Source: an uncultured Bacteroidales bacterium (lineage in GTDB: Bacteria > Bacteroidota > Bacteroidia > Bacteroidales > P3). Taken from it: a stretch of DNA of 42,957 nt. The notes below the pieces were generated by a model. It saw only the letters and a program-made list of their open reading frames with translations, did no database searches and had not been told where the DNA came from. A program made the position numbers and the translations under genes. The stretch covers positions 1 to 42,957 of the forward strand of contig CAMWTX010000001.1 of the NCBI GenBank assembly GCA_947177315.1. The letters run 5' to 3'. Shown here piece after piece: positions 1 through 7,672 of this stretch; positions within the stretch are counted from its first letter, which is position 1; each line of letters starts with the position of its first letter.

Positions 1-45
1 ATCTACACGCGTAAGATCGTCGGCAGCGTCAGATGTGTATCAGAG
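1..45 (+). other. Illumina Nextera i5 adapter remnant (not genomic)
   Basis: The first bases read ATCTACAC, then GCGTAAGA, then TCGTCGGCAGCGTC, then AGATGTGTAT. This is the end of the P5 flow-cell oligo, an 8-base i5 index, and the Nextera read-1 transposase sequence, in the correct order. After base 40 the expected continuation is only partly matched (CAGAG instead of AAGAG), so the junction with genomic DNA is at about 41-46. Any start codon in this stretch, such as the ATG at 33, is an artefact. Confidence 0.97.
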
Positions 46-1544
46 CCCGGTTTTCCTGCACCGGCCGGCTTCCGGAGAATGCCGCCCCAACGCACGAACC
101 CGCCCCCCTCTTTCCGCATTACGCCGACGGCATCCATATTCCCTGCAATATCGCGCCTTTGAATTTTACGCTGCCCGACACGGTAAAGAAGGCCATCATC
201 GGCATCACCTCATCGAGCGCGCGGAAAGTGTTTTCCGTAAAGCAAAAGGTATCTATCCCAATAACTTTCTGGAAAGAACTCCTGGCCGCCGCCCGAGAGG
301 GAAAACAAGACACCATCCGGCTTGAAATAGCCTTGCGCGGCGCTTCGGGAAACTATACCTCCTACCCGCCCCTGCGCTGGATTGTCTGCCCCGAGCCGAT
401 CGACCCCTACCTCTCCTACCGCTTGGTGCAGCCTACCGCCGGGGCTTACAAGGTGCTGGAACTGCGGCAGCGGTGTCTGGAAAACTTTGAGGAATCTGTT
501 TTGATTTCGAACCAAGAAATGGGCGGAAACTGCTTTAACTGCCACACCTACGACCAAGGGAACGCGGACCGCATGATGATTCACCTGCGCAAACCTTCGG
601 AAGGTTCTCTGTTTTTTGAAAACGGAAACGTGCAAAAGATCCGTCTGCCCGAAACACAAAAGGCCTTGGCGCACCTGCCCGATTCGTTGCGGATGCCGCT
701 CCATTTCGTCTATGCCGCCTGGCATCCCCAGGGACAATATATCGCTTTCTGCACCAATATCCTGGGCATTACCGGCTATGCAGCGCACCGGCAATACCTG
801 AACCTGCTCGACAGTGCCTCGAACATCCTTCTCTACCATCCGGAAAAACGGGGCATCTCTTTGCCGACCGCTCTTTGGACCGCGGATTACGAGGAAACCT
901 GGCCGGCCTGGAGCCCCGACGGGAAATGGCTCTATTTCTGCCGCGCGCCCAAAACAAGCCCCGATACCGTGGCGCGTTATCCCGAATGGGGGGAACGGGT
1001 AAAGCATATCCATTTCGATCTATGCCGTATCGCTTTTGATGCCCCAACGGGAACCTTTGCCGATTCGGTGCAGGTGGTGCTCGCTTCGGAACCCGGCAAA
1101 AGCTATTCGGTGCCAAGGCTTCATCCGGATGGAAAACACCTGCTGCTGTGCCGCAGCTTGTTCAATTCCGTGCCTTACCATGCGGAAGGGGATTTGGTGC
1201 TGCTCGACTTGAAAAATCCTCAGGATGCCTTTTCCGGCGGCAATCCGGCGGACATCCTCAATTCCGCCGAAAGCGAGAGCTGGCACGAATGGAGCGGCAA
1301 CGGAGCCTGGGTGGTGTTCGGCAGCAAGCGGCAGGACGGGCATTACACACTGCCGTATATCGCCTATTTCAACGGGGAACAGTTCGAAAAACCTTTTGTC
1401 CTGCCGCAGAAAAGCCCCCGTTTCTACCAGACTAACCTGCGGGCTTTCAACCTGCCTACCTTCGTGCGCAACGCTTCTCCGGTAACACCCCGCCTGGCGG
1501 CGCAGGGCAAAGAATCGCCGGCGCTTCCCATCGACCTGCTGTAA
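45..1544 (+). CDS. PD40/TolB-like lipoprotein with CxxCH motif, 5' end missing
   Basis: This is the 3' part of a gene whose signal peptide is lost at the adapter junction. It is a close paralogue of the gene at 3217-4812 and aligns with it from the lipobox cysteine onward (FSCTGRLP here, SSCTCRPP there). The mature protein is therefore almost complete. CFNCH, encoded at 531-545, fits the CxxCH c-type haem attachment motif. Downstream, repeats with WHPQG, WSPDGKW, LHPDGK and WSGNGAW resemble the PD40/TolB beta-propeller family. Relatives in Bacteroidetes are often labelled 'cytochrome c biosynthesis' or TolB family, without a proven role. A periplasm- or surface-facing haem or redox lipoprotein is my inference; haem attachment is not shown. 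It lies just upstream of the DUF6057-like gene. Confidence 0.8.
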   Translation, partial: ARFSCTGRLPENAAPTHEPAPLFPHYADGIHIPCNIAPLNFTLPDTVKKAIIGITSSSARKVFSVKQKVSIPITFWKELLAAAREGKQDTIRLEIALRGASGNYTSYPPLRWIVCPEPIDPYLSYRLVQPTAGAYKVLELRQRCLENFEESVLISNQEMGGNCFNCHTYDQGNADRMMIHLRKPSEGSLFFENGNVQKIRLPETQKALAHLPDSLRMPLHFVYAAWHPQGQYIAFCTNILGITGYAAHRQYLNLLDSASNILLYHPEKRGISLPTALWTADYEETWPAWSPDGKWLYFCRAPKTSPDTVARYPEWGERVKHIHFDLCRIAFDAPTGTFADSVQVVLASEPGKSYSVPRLHPDGKHLLLCRSLFNSVPYHAEGDLVLLDLKNPQDAFSGGNPADILNSAESESWHEWSGNGAWVVFGSKRQDGHYTLPYIAYFNGEQFEKPFVLPQKSPRFYQTNLRAFNLPTFVRNASPVTPRLAAQGKESPALPIDLL

Positions 1545-1596
1545 AATCTTTCACAATTTCTTGTTTTTTCATGCTTTTCCTCTTTCCGGAAGGAAT

Positions 1597-1627
1597 GCTG
1601 TCTGTTATTAATAAATTTCTAACTTTG
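1597..1627 (+). promoter_or_regulatory. Putative Bacteroidetes-type promoter for the DUF6057-like gene
   Basis: TAACTTTG at 1620-1627 fits the -7 consensus TAnnTTTG. The -33 element is weak (GCTG at 1597-1600, spacing 19). Transcription would start near 1634, giving a leader of about 35 bases before the proposed TTG start at 1669. Confidence 0.5.
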
Positions 1628-1668
1628 CAAAGGTTTGTCCGGAGCGGTGGCCGCTTCGGAAACAAGTT

Positions 1669-3213
1669 TTGCAGGCGGTGCGAGGAAAAAAACTACGTGC
1701 TTTTTTGCCTTATCTGGCGGCGGCCTTGCTGCTGGCGGGCGGCGGCTTATGCTTCTACGAGCTGTTCCTGAGCGTGGGGCGGCATTCTTTCTTTACTTTC
1801 CAATCGGATTTCCTGGCCTGTTTCATGCCGTGGAACGCCCATCTGTACATGTATCCGGGGCAGCCCTACGGTTCGGGGGATTTGCTCACGGCCTTTGCCG
1901 GGCAGTTCTACCGAGGCTGGGGTGCGGTGGCCTATCAGGTGGCGGCGGGTCTGCTGTGGGTGCTTCTGTTTACCTTTCTGTGCCGGATTCTGTGGGTGAA
2001 CCGCCTGCGGGAAGGCATCGGGAAAAAGCTTGTGCTTTGGGGGCTTCCGGCCTTCTGGGCCTTGGTTTTTCTGACATGCCAGGTGGGGCTCGCCTTCTCG
2101 AACCAAAATACCTACTGGGGCTTTAAAGATTACAAACTCGGGCGGATTCTGATGAAAACGGAACGCCTGGTGATGGAGAACCGTTACGAAGAAGCCTTGC
2201 AACTGGCCGACCGGTACTGGTTCTCGCATCCCTGTTCCATCGACGATGTGGTGACGGGCCGCAATTCGCTCTACGCGGGATTGTCGCAAACCGAGATTCT
2301 CTTCCGTCTTGACCTGGCGGCCTATACCCGGGTGGCTCTCCTGGGCGCGCACCGGCTCAACGAGGATTTCTTTACGTATTACCGGGTGCCCGAAATATAC
2401 GGGCAAATCGAGGAAGCGGGCGCTCCGGCGGGAACGTTGATATCGGTGTTCCGCAACCGGCTCACGGGCAACCATACGGCGGTCTATAGCCAGATCATGA
2501 ACGTGATGGAAACCGAGGGAATGAGTTATTTCCTGCTGGAACAGTCGGTTTTTTCGGCCTTGGCCTGCCAACAATACGGCTTGGCGGACAAATACATCCG
2601 CCTGCTGGAGAACACGCTCTTTTACCGCAAGGATGCCTCGCTTTACCGGCAGGTTTCGGAATACCTGCAGCACCGAACCGCAACGGCATCCCCCAAAACA
2701 CGCGCCCTGGCGGAACAAATCAAAAGGGAGCGGAACAAATCGCTGACGGACTATATCTACACCAGCGGAAGCGGGGAAGCGGAGGCGCGCGAATTATGGC
2801 GGCAACGGCCCGCGGCATCGCTCGAAAATCTGGAATATATCGCCTTGACAGACCTGCTCTACAAACGCACCGACAGCGTGATGGCGCGCATGGGCGACTA
2901 CCTGCGCCTGAGCGGACAGACCCAACCGCCTTACCGACTGCCGGCGGCCTGGCAGGAGATGCTGTTGGTGGTGGCGGAGGAACGCCGGGGGCAGCTGCCG
3001 CCTCAGGTGGAGGAATACATGCGCCATCTGGCGTGGAACAACGCGCTGGTAAAGCAGTGCCGGATGTTTTACGGAGAGAGGGAACGCTTGCGGCGCGGCA
3101 TGTCGAGCCCGCAGCAGATTACGCAGGCTTTCGGGCATACTTTTGCCTATAACTACTATTTCAGCCGTTTCGTGACGCCCCGACAGGACGGCAACCACGC
3201 TTTGGCACATTGA
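1669..3213 (+). CDS. DUF6057-like multi-pass membrane protein with helical-repeat C-terminus
   Basis: A 514-residue protein. Three hydrophobic segments lie at about residues 10-34, 84-108 and 118-142. A long soluble, alpha-helical C-terminal part of about 370 residues follows, with TPR-like spacing (for example NRYEEALQLADRYWF). I recognise the overall form as the DUF6057 type found in Bacteroidales, from memory only. No enzymatic motif is visible. The start shown is TTG; GTG at 1678 is an alternative giving a protein three residues shorter, and there is no ATG in the right place. The stop is 3 bases from the next ATG (3217), so it is very likely co-translated with the downstream CxxCH lipoprotein. 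The two flanking lipoproteins are paralogues, which suggests it works with them at the cytoplasmic membrane. Confidence 0.72.
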   Translation: MQAVRGKKLRAFLPYLAAALLLAGGGLCFYELFLSVGRHSFFTFQSDFLACFMPWNAHLYMYPGQPYGSGDLLTAFAGQFYRGWGAVAYQVAAGLLWVLLFTFLCRILWVNRLREGIGKKLVLWGLPAFWALVFLTCQVGLAFSNQNTYWGFKDYKLGRILMKTERLVMENRYEEALQLADRYWFSHPCSIDDVVTGRNSLYAGLSQTEILFRLDLAAYTRVALLGAHRLNEDFFTYYRVPEIYGQIEEAGAPAGTLISVFRNRLTGNHTAVYSQIMNVMETEGMSYFLLEQSVFSALACQQYGLADKYIRLLENTLFYRKDASLYRQVSEYLQHRTATASPKTRALAEQIKRERNKSLTDYIYTSGSGEAEARELWRQRPAASLENLEYIALTDLLYKRTDSVMARMGDYLRLSGQTQPPYRLPAAWQEMLLVVAEERRGQLPPQVEEYMRHLAWNNALVKQCRMFYGERERLRRGMSSPQQITQAFGHTFAYNYYFSRFVTPRQDGNHALAH

Positions 3214-3216
3214 CGG

Positions 3217-4812
3217 ATGAAGACTTTCTTTTTTTTCTTGGGTAAATTTTTATGCTGCGGTGGGCTGTTGCTCTCTTCCTGCACCTGCCGGCCTCCGCAA
3301 GATAGCGTGGCGAAAAGCCTCGAAAGCGCGCCTCTCTTTCCCGATTACGAAGACGGAACGCATATCCCCTGCAATATCGCGCCCTTGAATTTCAGGCTTC
3401 CCGACACGGTAAAAACGGCGTGGCTGGAAATCCGGTCGTCTTCGGCGCAAAAAGCCTTTAAAACGGATAAAAACGTGGTTTTTCCGCTCAGATTCTGGAA
3501 ACGGCTCACGGCGGCCGCCCGGGAAAGACAGGATACGGTAAGGCTTTGCATCACCGTGCGCGGCATCTCGGGAAATTATACCTCCTATCCGCCCCTGCGC
3601 TGGATTGTCTGCCCCGAACCGATCGACCCCTATCTCACCTACCGCCTGCTGCCGTCGGTGGAGGGGGCTTACAGTGTCGGTAAAGGGGGTTACAACGTGA
3701 TGGAACTCCGCGAAAGGCATCTGGAGGATTTCGGGGAACGGGTCTTGCTTTCCAATGAGAACATGCGGCGGAACTGTTTCAACTGCCATACCTCACCGGC
3801 CGGAAACCCGGATAAAATGCTGGTGCATCTGCGCCGTCCGTCGGAGGGTTCGCTGTTTTTCGAGGGCGAGAACGTATCGAAAAAAGTGCCGCCGGCCCTG
3901 GAAAAAGCCGGACTGGAACTGCCCGACTCGCTGCGGATGCCCTTAAGTTTCGTCTATCCGGCCTGGCATCCAAAAGAAGAATGGATTGCCTTGAGCACCA
4001 ATATGATAGGCATCAACGGCTATACGCCGCAGCATCAGTACGTGGATATTCTCGACAGTGCCTGCAATATCGTGCTGTACAACACCCGTACCGACCAAAT
4101 CGTACTGGACCGGGCGCTCTGGACCGCGGATTACGAGGAAACCTGGCCGGCCTGGAGCCCTGACGGGAAATGGCTCTATTTCTGCCGCGCGCCCAAGACA
4201 AGCCCCGATACTGTGGCGCGTTATCCCGAAATAGGAGAACGGGTAAGGCATATCCGTTTCGACCTATGCCGTATCGCCTTTGATGCCTCAACGGGAACTT
4301 TTGCCGATTCGGTGCAGACGCTCCTATATGCCGCACCGGGTTGCAGCTATTCGATGCCGCGCGTACGGCCCGACGGCAAGGGGGTGTTGCTCTGCCGCGC
4401 CCTGTTCAACTCCATTCCCTACCACGCTTTGGGCGATCTGCTGTATCTCCGCACGGAGGGTTTGGAGAAACAAGATTCCGCCTCGGACGGGTCGGAAAAC
4501 CCGGCGGATATCCTGAACTCCGAAGAAAGCGAGAGCTGGCACGACTGGAGCGGCAACGGGGCCTGGGTGGTGTTCGGCAGCAAGCGGCAGAACGGCCACT
4601 ATGAACTGCCGTATATCGCCTATTTCGACGGGGAACATTTCGGAAAGCCTTTCCTGTTGCCGCAGAAGAACGGAAATTTTTACCATGCCAACCTGCGGCT
4701 GTTCAACCTGCCCACTTTCGCACGGGCGGCCTCGCCGGTCTGCCCCCGTCTGGCGGCGGAGGGCAAAGATTTGCCGGCACAGGAAATCGAACTGCGCCTG
4801 GGGGCAAAATAA
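3217..4812 (+). CDS. PD40/TolB-like lipoprotein with CxxCH motif (complete paralogue)
   Basis: A 531-residue predicted lipoprotein. The N-terminus is hydrophobic and ends in a lipobox, LLSSC, with the acylated cysteine near residue 22. CFNCH at residues 187-191 is a CxxCH haem-attachment type motif. Four or more propeller-like repeats follow (WHPKEEW, WSPDGKW, VRPDGK, WSGNGAW), typical of the PD40/TolB-like group. It is paralogous over its full length to the gene at 45-1544, with patches of near-identical DNA. It starts 3 bases after the DUF6057-like gene and its stop is 3 bases from the end of mutS on the other strand, so there is no room for a separate terminator. Function unknown. A single-haem redox or sensor lipoprotein is a reasonable inference. 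The CxxCH could also bind a metal or form a disulphide. Confidence 0.82.
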   Translation: MKTFFFFLGKFLCCGGLLLSSCTCRPPQDSVAKSLESAPLFPDYEDGTHIPCNIAPLNFRLPDTVKTAWLEIRSSSAQKAFKTDKNVVFPLRFWKRLTAAARERQDTVRLCITVRGISGNYTSYPPLRWIVCPEPIDPYLTYRLLPSVEGAYSVGKGGYNVMELRERHLEDFGERVLLSNENMRRNCFNCHTSPAGNPDKMLVHLRRPSEGSLFFEGENVSKKVPPALEKAGLELPDSLRMPLSFVYPAWHPKEEWIALSTNMIGINGYTPQHQYVDILDSACNIVLYNTRTDQIVLDRALWTADYEETWPAWSPDGKWLYFCRAPKTSPDTVARYPEIGERVRHIRFDLCRIAFDASTGTFADSVQTLLYAAPGCSYSMPRVRPDGKGVLLCRALFNSIPYHALGDLLYLRTEGLEKQDSASDGSENPADILNSEESESWHDWSGNGAWVVFGSKRQNGHYELPYIAYFDGEHFGKPFLLPQKNGNFYHANLRLFNLPTFARAASPVCPRLAAEGKDLPAQEIELRLGAK

Positions 4813-4815
4813 GGG

Positions 4816-7611
4816 CTATTTTTTCTTGAGAAGCCGTTTTATTTCGTCTAACTTATTGAGTGCCTGAATCGGCGTAAGGCTATCGACATCCAAATCCAGA
4901 ATCTCGTCGCGGATTTTTTCGAGCAAAGGATCGTCTAATTGGATAAAGCTGAGTTGATAGGGTTTATCCGTTTTGTTATCAGTGTTTTCAGGACTTCCCG
5001 AAAGGAGTTTTCCGGGGGTTTTGGCCTGCGGAGAATCGGCTGTATCTCCGCCGGCGGGCATCGGGGCGGCTGTGGAAGCGGCAGAAGAAGACAAAATGGC
5101 AGGAATTCCGCCTTCCGGATGCCGGTCGCGTTCCAGGTCGGCGAGCATTTCCTGAGCGCGGTCGAGCACGAATTTCGGCATCCCCGCCATCTGCGCCACA
5201 TGAATCCCGAAACTGTGTTCCGAACCGCCTTGCGCCAAGGTGCGCAAAAAAATCATCTTGCCGTTTTCTTCCTTGACCCGGATATGGTGGTTCTCGATAT
5301 GCGGAAATGTCTCCGCCATGCGGTTGAGTTCGTGGTAATGCGTGGCAAAGAGCACTTTGGCTTCCTTACGGGGCTGTTCGTGCAGGTATTCGGCAATCGC
5401 CCAGGCAATGGAAATGCCGTCGTAAGTGCTTGTACCCCTGCCTATTTCGTCGAGAAGAACCAGGGAGCGCGCCGTTAAGTTGTTGAGAATGTTGGCCGTT
5501 TCGTTCATCTCCACCATGAACGTACTTTCGCCCAGGGCAATGTTGTCGGTGGCACCGACACGGGTAAAAATCTTGTCAACCAAGCCGATAACGGCTTCCT
5601 GCGCCGGCACGAAACAACCCATCTGCGCCATGAGCACTATCAGCGCAGTCTGCCGTAGCACCGCCGACTTACCCGACATATTGGGGCCGGTAATCATCAT
5701 GATGCGGCAAGCGTCGTGCCTGAACGTAATGTCGTTGGGTACGTATTTCTGCCCGGCAGGCATGTGTCTTTCGATTACCGGATGCCTGCCCTGCTTGATG
5801 TATAAATCGTAGTGGTCAACTACCTTGGGGCGCACGTATTCATTCTGTGCCGCCACATCGGCAAACGACAGCATAACATCCAAAAAAGCAATGTTCTGCA
5901 CCGATGTCTGCATACGTTTTATAAAGCCGTTGGCAAAGGTCTGCACGGCTTGGTAAAGGCGGGCTTCGAGCGTAGTGATTTTTTCCTGCGCCGTAAGTAC
6001 TTTTTCTTCGTAAACCTTCAGGTCTTCGGTGGTGTAGCGCTCGGCGTTGGTTAGGGTCTGTTTACGTACCCACGAAGCGGGCACTTTGTCTTTGTGCGAC
6101 TGACTTACCTCAAAATAATAGCCATAGACGTTGTTGAAGCCTATCTTGAGTGTGGAAATGCCGGTGTTCTTCTGTTCCTGCTGCTGGAGTTCAGACAGAT
6201 ACTCCCTGCCCGAAAAGGCTATTTTGCGCAATTCGTCGAGCTCGGCGTCCGCGCCCCGGGCAATCACGTTGCCTTTGGAAAGCATGGCGGGGGCTTCGGC
6301 ATCGAGCCATTTTTCGAGATATTCGGAGAGTTCCCGGCAGGAATCCAGGTCTTTTATCCTGTTGTACAGCACATTGTCTTGAGCGGAGGCGATGTTTTCC
6401 CGAGCCCAGGCAATGATTTTTTCCAATACGTCCAAAGACAGTTTGAGCTGCCAGAGCTCGCGCGGCTGTATCTTCATGGCCGCCACTTTCGACAGCATGC
6501 GTTCCAGATCGCCGATCCGGGCGAGGGAATCGCGCAGGGCGGCGGCGTGTTCGCGGTTTTGGAACAGGTATTCCACATGCGAAAGCCGGTAATCGATTTC
6601 CTGAACGTCTTTGAGCGGCAGGCATATCATGCGGCGCAACAGGCGCGAGCCCATCGGGGTGTTGGTCTGGTTCAGCACCGCATACAGCGAGTTCTGTGCC
6701 TGCACATCGGCATCCACGTAAGAGGCCGAGGGCTGGAGCAACTCCAGATTACGTAGGGTGAACGCGTCCATCCACACATACTTTTCTTCTGCGATTTTTT
6801 GCAGGGAAGATACGTGTGCGGAAAGTTCGTGCTTGCTCTCAATTAAGTAGTGCAGACAGGCGGCGGCCGCTATCTGCGCTGCCGGCATATCCTCCACACC
6901 GAAACCTTTCAACGAATTGGTTTTGAAGTGCTCCAACAGGAGTTTTTTGGCAAAGTCGGGCTTGAAAACCCAGTCTTCGAATACTGTAATATAGTAGCGG
7001 TTTCCGAAAAGGCGGCAGAATTCGTCGCGGTACGTTTTCGGCATCACGACTTCGGAGGGTTGAAAATTGTCCAGCAACTTTTGGATATATTCTTCGTTGC
7101 CTTCCGCCACAAAGAATTCGCCCGTACTTACATCCAGGAACGAAATGCCGTATTTTGTTTTGGAAAAGGGGGCGAGGCCGCAGAGAAAATTGTTTTTTCC
7201 GGTTTCCAGCAACCGGTCGTTCATGGCGATGCCCGGCGTGATGAGCTCGCTCACGCCCCGCTTCACGAGTTTTTTGGTGAGCTTGGGGTCTTCCAGCTGT
7301 TCGCAGATGGCCACCTTGCCGCCGGCTTTCACCAGTTTGTAAAGGTAGGTTTCCAGCGCATGGTGGGGAAATCCCGCCAGTTCGGTATAGGTATGGGCGC
7401 CGCTGGCCTTGCGGGTCAAAACGATGTTCAGCACCTTGGAGGCGAACACGGCGTCTTCGCCGAAGGTTTCGTAAAAGTCGCCCACCCGGAACAGGAGAAC
7501 CGCCTCCGGATGCTGCCGTTTGATTTCGTAATACTGCTTCATCAAAGGCGTTTCCACAAACTTTTCCTTGTCTCCTTTTTCCTTGGAGCGGTTTTCCTTC
7601 TTTTCCTGCAT
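4816..7611 (-). CDS. mutS: DNA mismatch repair ATPase MutS
   Basis: Recognises mismatches and small loops in DNA and starts methyl-independent repair with MutL. The N-terminal mismatch-binding domain carries the GDFYETFG motif (Phe-x-Glu). Core, clamp and ATPase domains follow in the usual order. Walker A is GPNMSGKS with Lys648, Walker B is VLLDEIGRGTSTYDG. A low-complexity Ser/Ala/Pro-rich linker of about 45 residues separates the ATPase from a short C-terminal helix-rich segment. I chose the ATG at 7611 (931 residues). An upstream in-frame TTG at 7665 would add 18 residues, but these look unlike MutS and would leave only 7 bases to the mnmG stop. It follows mnmG after 61 bases and probably shares its transcript. 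It converges on the lipoprotein gene with a 3-base gap. Confidence 0.97.
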   Translation of the reverse strand: MQEKKENRSKEKGDKEKFVETPLMKQYYEIKRQHPEAVLLFRVGDFYETFGEDAVFASKVLNIVLTRKASGAHTYTELAGFPHHALETYLYKLVKAGGKVAICEQLEDPKLTKKLVKRGVSELITPGIAMNDRLLETGKNNFLCGLAPFSKTKYGISFLDVSTGEFFVAEGNEEYIQKLLDNFQPSEVVMPKTYRDEFCRLFGNRYYITVFEDWVFKPDFAKKLLLEHFKTNSLKGFGVEDMPAAQIAAAACLHYLIESKHELSAHVSSLQKIAEEKYVWMDAFTLRNLELLQPSASYVDADVQAQNSLYAVLNQTNTPMGSRLLRRMICLPLKDVQEIDYRLSHVEYLFQNREHAAALRDSLARIGDLERMLSKVAAMKIQPRELWQLKLSLDVLEKIIAWARENIASAQDNVLYNRIKDLDSCRELSEYLEKWLDAEAPAMLSKGNVIARGADAELDELRKIAFSGREYLSELQQQEQKNTGISTLKIGFNNVYGYYFEVSQSHKDKVPASWVRKQTLTNAERYTTEDLKVYEEKVLTAQEKITTLEARLYQAVQTFANGFIKRMQTSVQNIAFLDVMLSFADVAAQNEYVRPKVVDHYDLYIKQGRHPVIERHMPAGQKYVPNDITFRHDACRIMMITGPNMSGKSAVLRQTALIVLMAQMGCFVPAQEAVIGLVDKIFTRVGATDNIALGESTFMVEMNETANILNNLTARSLVLLDEIGRGTSTYDGISIAWAIAEYLHEQPRKEAKVLFATHYHELNRMAETFPHIENHHIRVKEENGKMIFLRTLAQGGSEHSFGIHVAQMAGMPKFVLDRAQEMLADLERDRHPEGGIPAILSSSAASTAAPMPAGGDTADSPQAKTPGKLLSGSPENTDNKTDKPYQLSFIQLDDPLLEKIRDEILDLDVDSLTPIQALNKLDEIKRLLKKK

Positions 7612-7672
7612 CTTGTCTTTTATTCCCAACGTTTTTGTTAAGCCGCGGCTATAAACCAAGGGCAAAAATAAT

